A stretch of DNA of 64,000 nt from Bombus terrestris. Its lineage: Eukaryota > Arthropoda > Insecta > Hymenoptera > Apidae. Below are positions 26,101 to 39,600 of this stretch, piece by piece. The notes under the pieces were generated by a model. That model had not been told where the DNA came from. It saw nothing but the letters and a program-made list of their open reading frames with translations, and did no database searches. A program made the position numbers and the translations under genes. Every line of letters begins with the position of its first letter. The first letter of the stretch is position 1. The stretch spans positions 13,528,364 to 13,592,363 of the forward strand of contig NC_063272.1 in NCBI RefSeq assembly GCF_910591885.1. The letters run 5' to 3'.

Positions 26101-28863
26101 TTTGAACACTTACCATAATAAATTTTTATGAACTTATTATATCCTTTGTACAGAACTTTTTAGAATTTCATTAGCATTGTAAAGTGAATTTTTGCCGGTA
26201 TGCAGCGTGTCTTTTTGTCTCGTTATTTACGATTCTACGATAAGTAAATAGTTGCTCGTCATGATTTACGATGAAATAGACTTCGGTTTGGTCGACCGTT
26301 GCGCGAGTGCATCGGCTCGGTGTGTTCCTCGCGCGCATTATACAACGAAACGCACTATTCACGCGTGTAACACTCGACACTTCTCCACTCTCTTTCTCTC
26401 CTTCCGTCTCTCCTCTTTGCTCGATCTCTGGTCCTCCGATGAACCACGTTTTCGCTTTTCAAACATGCTTCGAGCATTACCGCTCCGTCGTTGCGTGCAC
26501 ATTGCGCCAAGAAAATAGGGAGGAGCCATCTTGTCCCGATGATTTACATGAGATCTTGGCGACTCCTCCGCGCCCGCGGAATTGATATGCACGCGTGCAT
26601 GCCCGCGTGGTACGCGAGTTGCACCATGCACCAAACGTTCCGCATCGTCTTTGCTCGCTCGCTTGTTCGTTCGCTTTCGCGTAGGTGACCCGCGTGTAAC
26701 ACCGCGTGTCCCAGGTCATTGTGCCATTTTCTTTTTTAGCAACGTTACTGCACCAACACGAAAAAGGAACTGCTGTTTACACGGTTTGCTGCCGGCAAAT
26801 GTTATTCCTCTTCGCTTCTAGTCTTCGTCGTTCGCTGTGTAGATTTCAAGTGCAGATTGTCCGCGCCTGAGGTGCCATAACACTCTCCGATTTCTATTAA
26901 TTCCATCGCAGATTTTACCGTTGCTATATACCGAATTCCATATGGCACACCTTTCTTCCCTCGCATCGTTCTTTTTCTCCTCTTTGGTTCTACGTCTGGT
27001 TTTCTCAGGCTATCGTTAATCATTTCGTTCGCAGTCGGTGGTTATCGGACTTTGGAGAAGCAACGTTTGACCTCGCGATCACCTGTGCGGAACACGCGAT
27101 CATTAGGCGCGTTCCTTTCCCTCTCTCCCGTGATCTCCGCCGTTTCTTCCTTCCCATTGCTCTCTTTGTTGTTAGGTGAAACGAAAATGTAACCTTGTAG
27201 TCGTAATCTGTAAACCAAAGAGGACTTTGAGTTTTTTGCTTATAAGGAATATAAGGACTGTTCATTGGGTTTGTGGTTTAGGATTGTTCCTTGGGGTCGC
27301 GGCGTTGGACGAGATACACGGTCGAACATCGGAACCCATACGGTCGATAATCGTAGCCGGTCCCTACGTGCCATTGTCTCCGGATCCTTCTCTGCTCACA
27401 GGCTGATTAAAATTCATAGAAAGTGCAAATTAACCGTGACGCTTACGGCCAGGTGTTCCTGTGTGCGAGGCAAGGATTCCATACGGATCCGATAGCCCGG
27501 TCGAATGCGTGACTAAACCTTCGTCCCCGTGCACGTTCGCCAGCTCGACCGTACGTGTTATGACTCTATTCGCCCACTTACTGGTCAGTGACGTTCGCGA
27601 GTCGTAAGATCGCGGCCAGTTCTGGCACGATTTACGAATGTTATATAACCAGGCCGGTTGAGACGCGTCGGTACCGCTGTCACGAATAATTATCTATAAT
27701 TAAATGACGTAGCCCGCGTTGGATCGGTGAATTTATTTCGAATCCATTTGCCCGTCCATCAATGGCCACAGCCAGATGCCTGTAATTTCGTTTCGAATGG
27801 TTTCGTTTTTATTGGAACGTGCAGCGTGTTTATCGAGATCCGCAGTATATTCTTGCTGATCGTGCAAGCGTTCCACTTAACGCCTTCTTTTATTCCTTCG
27901 GAACTTTGCTCGTGTTTCGAGCCGTGTAAAATCGTATTAATCGGGTTTAAACGTTTCGGTACTCCTTTTGAATACGCGTAAACCATCAGCATTACCAGCA
28001 GCAAGGTTTCTTCCTGTTTTTTATATTCCTTTTTTAATCCGCAACCCACATTGTCGCAGCGTTAGCTGGCTGACTTCGTAAACTAGCTACAACCTTGCAC
28101 AAAGAACGGATCGGTAAAGTAATCTTTCCTTGGGACAACAATGGCGTAACCATGTTCTCTTAGCTACGCTCATTTCGACAAAGGGTTCGTTAGTTTCGTA
28201 AGCAAATATTTTCTCAGGTTTATCTGCGACAGCGTTAGTTCTATGATAACGCGGAGACTCGCCGTGTAAAGCGACTGCTACTTGAGGAATATCCTATTCT
28301 CGTTGCTCAGGTGATCTCTTTATTGCGAACGAGTGGATTAAGCAAACGAATGGCGGCTCCTTTCGGCTGGTTGGTAACGACGAATATATCCACCGATAAG
28401 GATGTATCAAGATCGTTCTTAATATGTAACAACTTTTATATTCGAACTCGAGTCTCGTCGTTCTCCTTTTCTTCTTCTCGCGTGCGGCATGAAACGAAGA
28501 CACGCGTTATTCCACGGTTGTAGCTCGTGCGAGATCACGCTGCAGATTTCTCCTTGGCAATCAGGGTCGTATTCCGCCTCCTTCTACGTGACTATCTCGA
28601 GCGAAGTAGCCTTGTTTCCGCCTCGTCCCTCTCGCCGCGTATTATACTATTACCTATCTCGCTAGCTGTTATGCAGACTCGACGTTAGACCGGTCAGTGG
28701 CGTGTTCGATCCGTGAAATTTCGTCCGCCGACTCAAAGGAGAAGCGTTCAACAAGTGTTGCACGCAAGGAATGGAGCACGGCATGTCATATTGTTACGGA
28801 GCAATGTCGTTGCACGGATTACTCGATGTTTCGAACGCCAGACGAGATCTGGCCTTGCCTTCC

Positions 28864-28867
<4 letters not shown>
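23161..28867. other. Gene-poor, locally CpG-rich spacer
   Basis: Includes CpG-rich stretches (about 24.6-25.6 and 26.3-27.7 kb) with several good donor-like sites (for example GAAG|GTGAGT after 24253). No reading frame has recognisable protein motifs. Non-coding leader exons or enhancers of the downstream gene are possible but unproven. Confidence 0.4.

Positions 28868-28903
<36 letters not shown>
28868..28903. repeat. (AG)n microsatellite
   Basis: About 18 uninterrupted AG units. Confidence 0.9.
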
Positions 28904-28904
<1 letters not shown>

Positions 28905-29394
28905 AAACTTAGTCAAACTGCTTTATCTAACGATGTAGCCTTTGGTTAACCTAGGTTGTATATCCTGTATATCAGAGAAGAAAACGAGGTCCGTAAAATT
29001 TCCGAATATTCTAATTCGTTTTGTGAAAAGTTAAAGACTGTAAATTAGGTCTCGACATCTTGGAGATTTTCATTAGACTTCTAATCCTGGACATCTGTCT
29101 TTGTTAATTTGCAGGCTCGTTTATAATGGAAATCATTATTATACTTAATTCATAATTATATATTATAATTAAGTCGTTTATTAATATAAACTTTGATACA
29201 TCGATCGTGACACGATTAATTGGAACAGCAACGTAGGGGCTTTCTGCAAGAAATTTCTGTCATTGTCAAGGTATAAATATCGATCAGAAGTTTCGGAGTA
29301 TTTTTGTCCCTTTTACGAAAGTTTAAAGATTCAATGCGACATTTGTGGCGTACTTAAGAGGATCAACGACGTCGAGTCTACAAAATTCTCAAGC

Positions 29395-29850
29395 AGAATG
29401 AGACTAATGTTCAACAAGTGTTGCATACATAGCCTGGAAAGCATACGTTACAATGGTACGCGGCCCATTAGTATCCCGTACATCTGTTCTGTTCCGAATG
29501 GAGGGCGTATAGCCGGGAAATGGAAGGCAGCGATATTAAGTACATTATTTTAGGTCCCGTTTCTCTTACTTGTTATGCCGGTGCCGTGCGACCGACACTC
29601 GGTATATGTATACTTCAGTTGCATTTGCTACGAACACGCTCGAAACACCCATGGTCATCCACATGGCGTTAAATCCATAAAATTCAATTTACCACCCCCT
29701 CTGATTTGGGAATAACGTTCAACAAGTATCGCGTGCAAGAATATCGTACGTTCAGCATCGCGACGCGGATGTAATTTTAGGTTAATGAAAAGTGGGAATA
29801 GGTGGTTATATTAAGGACATTATTTCCAGTCTCGTTCGCGTTGCCTCGTT
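29395..29850. repeat. Degenerate ~300-bp-period repeat with TTCAACAAGT core
   Basis: TTCAACAAGTGTTGCA occurs at about 29410, TTCAACAAGTATCGCG at about 29716, and a further TTCAACAAGTGTTGCA at about 28748. The 29.4 and 29.7 kb copies also share downstream sequence (a GGGAA block, then ATATTAAG.ACATTATT, then TCTCGTT/CCCGTTT), so they are diverged copies of one longer unit. Confidence 0.5.
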
Positions 29851-29923
29851 TGCCATATCTGTGTGCTACGCACAGAGACATTAGTATTTAATTTACAAGA
29901 CATTGAATACTATGGCTATTAAA

Positions 29924-30236
29924 ACTATGAAGTCTGTACGAAAGAAATGAAAATGGAGTTTGGCGTTTTAATTTGCCATACTTCATTGCAACTATTTTAA
30001 TAATAACATTAATAACAGAGCTATCGATTATCGAAGTATGAAGCTCGTATCGAAAAGATCAAAAGGCAAGTTAGTGTTTTAATTTATGATAAGCTTAACA
30101 TCAGAGCTAGCAGTTTCTAGAGTATAGAACTTATACCAAAAAGATCAAAGTGAAAGTCGACGTTTTAATTATTCACGAGAGGTTCAACACTAAAAGTATA
30201 AAAGTTGCGTCAAAGGAATTCAAATGCAGGGTGTAT
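29924..30236. repeat. Degenerate tandem repeat, about four copies
   Basis: Copies starting near 29924, 30036, 30121 and 30195 share a pattern AGTATGAA..CGTA..AAA..ATCAAA. The first three continue to GTTTTAATT at 29965, 30075 and 30162. Spacing varies from 74 to 112 bp. I recognise no known family. Confidence 0.5.
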
Positions 30237-33200
30237 GGAAAAATATATAATTCAAGCTAAGCCATATACTGTAACAAACATTCCGCAAGATTCTAAATTC
30301 CTGTATGTATATTTGTGAAATTTTTACGATAAATTACGAGCCTGGTAGCCCGGATATTAAGTACGGTTCTTAACGTTAAATCCATCAAATCGCACAAGCA
30401 TTACGTTCTCGTGAAAATCTCAGAGAGTAATCGAAGTAGCAATGAATTATCGAGTTTCTCCGATCGTCGATAGTGGAAAGCATCTAGCAAAGGAAAACGT
30501 TGGGTGAAATCGTTAGGCAAATTATTAGGAATCCCGCTGCGAGGTTTCTTATCGACTCTTCATTATGAGAATCTTGTGTAGCATGTAGCAACGATACAAC
30601 GCGAATGAGAAACATTGTAGCCACTGATAGAAATTACTCGATACCTGATCTTCGTGTAACTTCAGCCATGTTATTTTCAAATGGTGTAGTAAGCAAGTTT
30701 TATGTTATATTGCAACTACTGTACAACGTTTCGGGGCATCTTGAATGACCCGCGATGCGCGTTGATTATCATAATTGTTGCATGGTTGGTATGTTGTGCG
30801 CCGTATGTGAACGAACATTTCGATCGATTCGAACTGCGGTGTTGTTCCGTGATATTCAGAAAGACTTATTTGTATTGCGCAATCTGGTAAGATGAAAGGT
30901 TCGTTTGACTCAACGTCTTTGATCAATAACGTCGTTCGCAACACCTCATAGATCGCCTACTGGTTAGTTAAAGTTAAAGTTAAAGTATCGTAATTAAGTT
31001 ATATGAAACTTAATTTGTTTAATTAAATTGAACCTGTGTACCGTCGTAGCTATGTTTTAATACGGTTATTATATTTATCGCGAAAGAAACTATCAAACTT
31101 TATCTCGCAATTATCATCCACAAAGAACGACAACATTCGTTTATATTAATCTACAATTTTATCAATTCCATCACAGTAATCGAATTATCCGATAACGATC
31201 ATTCAGGCCGTTTGATTAATGGTGTATTTATGAATCATCGAAACGAGAGTGATTAATTTGGCGAGGAAAGGGGCTCGTCGTGAGTGTGATTCTCGGTTTG
31301 GCGTTGGTAACCGGGTGTTATCGCGGGTGTCTCGCGTGTCGCAAGGTCGTAACGCCGACTCGGCAGTTTTGCAATTTGCGTTAAGCACGATGGCGAGCGA
31401 GCGTAACAACGCCTCGCATTTAGCAAGCTTTTTGTCGTGAACCATTATCGGCTGGATCGATCCGTCGGACATATTGTGATTAGTTTCGTTCAGGTATCCA
31501 CAGGTGAAGTCTGCCTCGGGCTCTGAATTAGTAATACATGTATCGAGCGATTTTAGAAACACAGTTCCACTTCTATAATACATATAATACATATATGTAT
31601 ATGTATAATAACGATTTCTTCTAATCTCGGTTTCACAAGCGGCCGTAAACCGGCTCGGTTGTCGTAAATTTAGCGATGCTTCAGTTAATCGGCTTCGGCT
31701 GCTCTCGGTTGGATACATGTTTGTTATACCGCAAGAAATTACCACTGGAAAGGACTCTCCCTGCTGCTTTGACCGTGTTCAGGCTACTACATGCTACGAT
31801 TCTATCCAGAATCCACATAGAATTACGTAACAAGGAAATTAGATAGCACATCGACAGGATACAGCCGCCGTGTGCTGGTTCGCTTATTGGTTTTGAGAAG
31901 CGAAACGGGTCTCGTTAATACGAGAAACCCATTACGCTGTAACTTATTTACCTGAACAACGAGGCCTGGTTCGAGGAATATTCCACGTGAAACGCCGCGA
32001 CCAGCGATGTATAATGTTTTCCCACAATCCGACGAGGGCCCCTGCTGTCCGATCCAACTGCACGATACATTTCGGTGTCGAGGATCGTCGACGCGTCAAG
32101 GTGGATCACGCGATCCATAATTTGCTCAAAATCCCATCTCTTTTTCTTATCCTTCTTTCCTTTCTTTTTCAATCCGTTTTAATGCAGCCGAATAATCCGT
32201 GAATTTTGTTTATCGCATTATCGAAGGCCAGATGCATACGTAGCTGCGATGTGCTGGTTGAAACGGACGATCGAGCGCAACGTGATCGAATGTCGAAACC
32301 TGTGATACCGGGCGGCAGTTTATAAATATGCGATCAGAGAAATTGCATTTTCTTCGTTGCGTCACGATGCACCAAGCGAGCGTCTTGACGAGCCGCCACA
32401 GTGATCCGCGATAATTCTTTATGGTGCATGATAATTACATGCGACGAAGATGATAATAAGCACGGTTAATAAAAAATATTATCTTGGAGTCTTGGTATGA
32501 AAACATTTCGAAAATAAAAAGAAGAGGTAGTTGGACATCGGCACTCGGCTCTTACATCACGAATAACTCTCAGGTGCCGGTAGACAAAACGGTGCATGTA
32601 TTTCAATCGCGAGTCCCGTGGCGAACCCGATCGTTTTGATTTATCCTGATTTCATTAAATTCTAATGGCCGCTGGCACGTGAGACGATCATTTTATCGCC
32701 CCTTATATCCGCGAGGCCCTGACCATCCTTATATCTCGAAGACAAAGTACACGTATCAGAAATGCATAGCAACGTGCACCGGCATACGGTAGCACGGCAC
32801 GACATTAATAATTCATAGCGGTGCGAACGGGGTAGAGTTAGGCTTTGGGGAATTATAAATATTTAGATCGTTCTGGAGATCGCCGCGAAGAAATGCTGAA
32901 ACGCCGTTTTCTGCCCTTTCTTCCCTGCTTTCCTTTTCTCTCTCTCTCTCTCTCTCTCCTTGCTTTTTTCGTTTCCATGCCCGATAAACCTCATACATTG
33001 TGCGTGCGTGACTATACTCCTTCTTACTCTCTTATATCCTGATTATCGATCTTCTTTTTCCTCTCGTAAGAACGTCGAGCTGCAGCTGGATTTTTACTCG
33101 TTAAATGTAAAATGATATAAAATGCCCGGAGATTACACGGGAAGAATACGATAAGTCATATTTCTTATCTTTCGCAAGAAAGTTTATTGAAAATTCGGTA

Positions 33201-35594
33201 AGTATGACGTCCGTCGATCACATGCCATGAAAATTGTTTTTACATTTGGTTTTTAAACTATAGCCGTATTATGATCTATTTTTCGTTACGCAATTCTGCT
33301 CATGAGTTTTGTCCTGCGAACGATCTCTCGAAATGGCATCGGCCTACCGAGAATCGAGAAAGGACGCGCGCATATTAAAAATCGGAAACGATGAACGCGG
33401 CTGTTGTTTGGCGTATCGAGTACCAACGATCGATGGTCCGGGGGAAAAGGCTTTCGAGTGGATCTCGGAAAGGAGAGGACCAGGAAGTGAAAAAAAAAAG
33501 AGGAAAAAATGGGCATTGTGCGGGGCAACTTCAGCGGGACAGAATTACCGAGTCGTGTACCGGGAAATGATCCGCCACAGGCGTTCTCCGCACTTTACGC
33601 AATAGGAAAACGCGCGTTACCGGCGCATTTCGGTGCGTGGGATCGAATTCTTTGCTGTGGGAGCTTTTTATTACTCGGCTAATGCCGCGACTAGAACCCG
33701 GCGATTTACGCAATGTACAAAGTAGAACGCATCTTATCTGCTTAGAAACTACTACTATTTTGTTGCTTGAACACATGTTTAGGGTAGAGTAAAGTTATTC
33801 GAGGTTGGATATTTAAGTCGCGCTATATAATTTGCCGTGTAACTCGTGAATTTTAAAATACTATCTTTTCCTGTTTCGTTATATTATCCTTAAGATGTTG
33901 CGACTGATCCTTTCGCTCCTCTTTGCTTTTATTTTTTCTCTTATTTGTTATTCATCCACCGTATATCGATTAACGACAAGCTACAGCTATACCTCGACCT
34001 TACGCTATAATCATTTCGTCTTACTACGCTACTTTTTCACGACGTATTTTATATAAATCATTGTAACGGAGACCCGTAATTATTGGGATTTTCAATCCAT
34101 CCTGACATTATATACAATACGCAGTAATATACACGTTCCCGATTACCAGGGGTGTGTTCAAACTATTATCTTTATTAGATATTAAAGAAATTACCTGACA
34201 GGTGATTACTACACGGTAGGAGAACAGGTTTTATTGTTGGATCAGCGTTTTTCCGATATCGGGCTACTCCACATTGACGTGTTCCAATCACAGCTGTAAT
34301 GCGGTGAAATCGACGTCGACTTTCTTCCGTCGAGAACAGCGAATGCACCCCTTTTTATCCTCTCCACGACACCAGTGGGCTCGTTCTCTCCCCTTCTCGA
34401 CAAGTTGCAGCGTTCACGCGACCTCTCTTATTTCCTGACCCCGGTAGCCTTGACCTAGACCTTCTCTCGCGGGGGTCGATCAATCAATGAGAAGACTGGC
34501 GCAGCCTGACATCGACTAATTGCGTAAATGGTCCGATAGCAGTGTTTGTTCCAAGTATTCCCAAGTTGAATCGTGCAGGTCTATGAAACTGTTTTGCTTC
34601 GTGAAATTTTTACGTTGGCCAAGTCACGATCAGAATGGTTGGATCGATCGACGTTTACAACAACGATGTTCCATCGACATTTACAACGACGATGCAAATC
34701 GACGTTTAAATGACGATCGATTCGTAGCGTTGAAACGAGAGCTACGATGAACGAGTAGCATCGAGATCTAAACGATAACAAACGATTCGAGCAGGAATTA
34801 ACCGATACAATGCGACGCTAATTACGCGGTTGAAGTTTAGTACTTCTCGGTAGGGTTAGCGGCTTTCAATTGTTCGTTGCGTAATGATTCGATCGACGAT
34901 AATCTACTCGCAGCTCCGCGGCCGCGAGGAGAAGTGCTTCCTTATTAGCTTTCGGTTACGTTGCGAGCGCGTTACCTTTGCCTCCGATGGATATTAAGTC
35001 GATCGATGACGATTAAGCTGTCGGGTAAATTGAAATTCAATAAGCGGCCACCGTCAAATCAATAGTGGAACGGCAAGCTTTCGTTGTTCCGATTCATTTG
35101 CATTTTGTTCAACTTCTCTGCCGTTCCTATTTAAATATCCATTAACACGTTCTGTGTTTCGTGGGTCACTCGTGGTCCATGATCTTTTTCCCGAGTTGTT
35201 TGCTTGTGAGACGAAACTAAATTACGTTAATTATTGCGACATATATTGTACATTAACGTTTTTCTTTCCAATAATTACACTGCGTTTGTACCAATTTATG
35301 TTATTCTAAACACGATTAAAAAGTTGCAACATAAATAAAGAATTATTGATTTATTGGTCGATTAAATAAAGGTAATTTGCGCTCTAAGTATTATAACGAG
35401 TAGTTTGAACGATTTACACGTTATGCGGCTTCTATGCATATTGGCGCGTTGAAATTTTTCCTAAAAGTACGAACATCCGCGATGTAATAGCAAGTTATGC
35501 CACTCGTGATCTACGCGATTTGAAGAACAAATTACGTAATTGGTGCAGCAGAGACTATGTTAATGTAACGTAATTTTCGTTGATCTTTTTTCAG
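30237..35594. other. Gene-poor spacer
   Basis: No recognisable coding exon. It contains (AGTTAA)n-like repeats at 30966-30985, a (TC)n run at 32937-32958 and a three-copy 25-26-bp tandem repeat at 34647-34722. The 180-codon minus-strand frame at 31203-31745 has no family motif and is not called. Confidence 0.5.
34647..34722. repeat. Three-copy 25-26-bp tandem repeat
   Basis: Units start with ATCGAC at 34647, 34673 and 34698 and share ATCGACRTTTACAACRACGATG; the third is diverged. Confidence 0.6.
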
Positions 35595-36085
35595 ACGTCC
35601 AATGGATTAGTGTCACTACGTCGGTGAACAGAGGTGGAATCGAGGACAGTCCATTCCAATTGGAATTTCGAAGACGTTTCAACGGCTAGAGATCGTTTGC
35701 AACGATGTAAAGAACAATGTAACATCGTTGCCGTTCAGCTAACCGCGACACACGTGTGGAACGAGAAAAACGAGGGAGAAAAAAGATTGGGAACGAATTG
35801 GGAAGTTTTGGTTTCTCAAAAAACAAGGCGCCCGATCGATCGTTTCCTTTCGAAGGTGCGCTCGCTAGGATCACCCGGCTTTCTTTTTCTTTCTTTTCCC
35901 TGGAAACGAACCTCAATCGTGCTAGATCGCCACACGATCGCTCGACAGTCGACACCGCCTACTTTCTATCGCCCTGGAACGACTCCCGAGGTGCACCGCT
36001 AGTAAAATCCTCGAGAAACGAGTTTTACGGCCGATTCTCACAGCGAAACGCGACGAAACGACCGTAATTACCCGAGGATAGTACA
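35595..36085 (+). other. Putative 5' non-coding exon of the gene at 36693
   Basis: Preceded by a good acceptor (GATCTTTTTTCAG, ending 35594) and followed by a strong donor (GTACA|GTGAGT, GT at 36086). It reads as leader because no frame continues into the ATG exon. Its right end lies 268 nt before the next acceptor at 36353. Confidence 0.4.
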
Positions 36086-36692
36086 GTGAGTCTCTCCATC
36101 GACTTCTTTCCACTCTTTTCCCTTTTTTCTTTTTTCCTTGTTTCTTCGTTTCCTTTGTTCAACCGTAGTCGGTTCTACGAAAGAACTGGAATACGGTTGA
36201 TAATCGATTAACCGTAAACGGATCGATCGGATTGGTAACCGAGGCAAAAGAGATTCGGACGGAACAGTCAGACTCTAAACAACGAGCTCGTGTGGCGAAC
36301 TTACGCGAATCTCGTTTCAAAGCTCGTTACAAAACGAGTTTTCTTGTTTTCAGCTTTATTACACAGTCTTTATCGTGAAAGCTCGTAACAAGAGGATAAT
36401 ATCGAGAGTGAACAAGGACACGGCGGTGATCTGAGGGAAGCTAGACGGGTTCACGCTTGTATCATAAGCAGATTAGATTAGATTAAATTAAATATCGAAC
36501 GCTTTTGATTTGTCGTCGGGATCAAGGCGAACGTACTTTTACCTATATCGTGCATACGTGGTATAGCCTGAGATACGTGCGTCGACAGCCGCGTATAAAG
36601 CGAGAGAATTCGAGTAGACAGAGGGAAGTACATATATATACAAATATATATACACATATAGGAGTAGAATCGACGAAAGAAAGTAAGACGAG

Positions 36693-39600
36693 ATGTACAG
36701 AGATCCGAACAGTTCTTCGGGAAGCGGCACCTCCACAAAGGACGACGAGGTCGAGATCGTTAGCAGATTTTTAGCGCCTTTGTGTGCGAGAGATGAAACT
36801 GCCAGAAACATCGCCCTGGCGGCGGCTAGGAACACGGTCGAGGGATGGCTTGGAGGGGTTGGTAGTCCAAATCACTGGGACGACACCGGTGAGATGGAGG
36901 ATCCGGAGAACGTAGGGGGAAAGTTCAAGAGCCAAGATGGAAGGTGAGCCCGCATGTTACATATATACATATGTATTTTGCAGCGATACGCCTCGATAAA
37001 ACTTTGCGTGTCGATATTCAGAATATCTCTGATTTCTACGTACGTGTGTTCCCTATGATATACAGTAATAATATATCTTCGTATCAAATAGAACGATATA
37101 ACGTCGTCCATAAATTTTAGATACTGTAATAAAACAGTGTATGAATTACATATAATATAATTCAGTTCTTTTAAATAGAATCTTATACTCGAGGCAGCTC
37201 TAGGAAAATAGAAATCAAACGATAATATTATAGTACATAGCGTGTTCATAAGTTTCGAACGTCTACATGGTAAGAAAGATTTATTATCCAATATAATATA
37301 ACGAGTCAGGATTCATTAAACGGCCAGAGAAAACTCACGAGTCACCCGAGGCTCACCCATTCACTTCCGCGCGAATTTTTCTCCGCTGTATCTAAGCTTC
37401 GTGGCGCGCTAATAGAAACTTCATAACCTTTCACGCGAAGATACGACATGAACATCGAGCGCTCCCCGACCAAATCGGCTCCGCAGAATGTCCAGCCCTC
37501 TCTGCAGCAGCCGTTGCTTCAAGATTCCTTCAGGACGGAGGGTTTCTTCCCTCAGAGCGTCACGGAGAATCCCGCTTTCCTGGAGGACAACAGCCTCGAA
37601 TGCTCCGAGAGATATCCATCGGGCTCGTTCGATTGCGTCGACGGCCGACTTGGGAACGAAACGGGCTACGGTACGCCGAACGAGAGGAGAAGATACGGGT
37701 GTGACGTGGAGAGTTACAGGTCCGGGCATTCGACCTCGTCCGACGAGGGGAAGGGTTTCAAGATCGAGCCTCACGACAGATTTCTAAGGTTTAAGGATAA
37801 TTCAGAGACCCGATTCGGATCGAGCAGCGAGAGCGAGAGAAAATACCTTGGCTCGTCGTCGAACGAGAGGTTGAACGAAGTAAGTCTAGAGGATAGACCA
37901 AGAACGAAGAACTACGTGAAGGTGAAAGGCGCGAAACAAAAGCAATTGGAGGATGACGAGTTGGATGCCGACATCAGGATTTACGGGAAGAGCCCGAAAT
38001 TCGACGAGAACTTGGGCGCGAATTTCGACCGCAGGAATTTGAACTTCCGCCCGAAGGGTGACATTCTGCCGCGCGATCGTCGCTGTTATGACAGCGTGGA
38101 CGACGTCTCTTTCGACGAGACGGAGATGACGATCAGGAACCGCGACGGAGTAGTTTTCAATACTCTGGATGGGTTCGAGAACGAGAACGCCAATGAAATT
38201 TATCACAGACAAGACGATAATCGTACGGAGGATACGAAACTGAAGAATTTCGAAATTTACCAAGACGAACCTTTGGACGATTGCCGACATCGATGCACGC
38301 ATGCCGAATTACCGCAGGAGTACTTGCGTAAGAACGAAGAACGGAAATTTAGCGCGGGTCAAATCAAAAGACCGCTCTCGCAGGACGAAGATGTCTCTTC
38401 GAAGAGCGGCAGGGTGCTGGAGAGTCCCGACGTCACTCCTGGGGACGTTGGCAGGATGCTTAATCTGGGAAATGCTCTGGATGGTCCGAGGCAAGCTCAG
38501 GCGAATAAGTACTTGAGCCTGGTGACGCTACATCTACCGGTAATATTGAGGCTCAGCGTGAACTGCCCCTTCCAGAACGTTAGGATCAAATGCGCCGAGA
38601 TCCTGGAGATGGTTAAGGTGAGCGTATATTAAATCTTTAATCACGTAGCCTCTAGTAATCGAGTATGATCGGTATTCTGTATAGCGATAATAATTTCGCC
38701 AAGCTTACGAACTTTCGAAACGATGAACTTAAATAAAGCCGAGATAAAATTAAAGATGGAAACTTACTTAGGATAAGTTGGACTTAGGATATTTTTTCTT
38801 TCTCAAAACTAAACGATGAGTCATTCGTTTTATGAGTACTCATCCGAACGTCTCGCTATAATCATTTAGAAACGGTGTACGTGGAACAGTATGTATTACG
38901 TTTCTTAGAGTCTCTGGTAAATAAACGTCCGGTATGGTCACTTCATTTTGAGAAAGGCTTATTTTTATTTTCTCGAACGTCGAAAATAGTATGTACGTTC
39001 GCTTTCGCGCAAACTTTGCCAATGTTATAATCCTTGGACCGCGAATCGGCAAGAACTGATACGTTGCGTTAATGGAGTTATTTTAACTGTCTATTTATGG
39101 AACAGCGTCGAAACGTGGCCTAAAAATATGTCAGCCATTTTGACTTGCTCGTTGCATGGGGCTAAACATGTGTAAGTCGGCTATGCTATTTGTAGTCACG
39201 GCTTTTTGGAAGTCCTTTTTACAATCGATATAGCGAGCCTACTATGTAAAGCCTGATCGATAGTTTCGTATGACTCATATAAAATACACGCAGATCATAA
39301 AACAAAGTTTAGCGACGTGAAACGTACTCTTCAGTCGAATTCCAAGATGTACGATAATTTTTTTTTTTTCTAAGAATATATTAGAATTAATATATTTTCT
39401 ATAAAACGTAATTAAACGTATCGTGGTTAAATATCTTTTTATTTTTTAAATGCGAAAACAGAAAAAAAACTCGCCCAACGTGGGGCTCGAACCCACGACC
39501 CTGAGATTAAGAGTCTCATGCTCTACCGACTGAGCTAGCCGGGCATTCGAGAAACCTCTTTGATTTGCAGCTAGCTTAGTCGTCTTTAATGAAATGTCAA

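Noticed and set aside
26083..26180. ACTCGCGAAACAATTTGAACAC as another Tc1-type terminus
   Set aside because: Only loose similarity to the 21714 terminus and no partner end.
29263..29553. 96-codon frame with CDICGVLKR and CCIHS
   Set aside because: Starts at TTG and overlaps a degenerate repeat block; the Cys pattern is not a known finger and there is no splice context.
31203..31745. 180-codon minus-strand open frame, the longest outside the called genes
   Set aside because: Biased toward Thr/Arg/Tyr with a tandem YTYTYMYYMYY stretch from a TA-rich repeat; no known motif, splice context or start support.
37421..38494. Minus-strand and +2-frame ORFs over the large exon
   Set aside because: Shadows of the strongly coding frame at 37441-38617.
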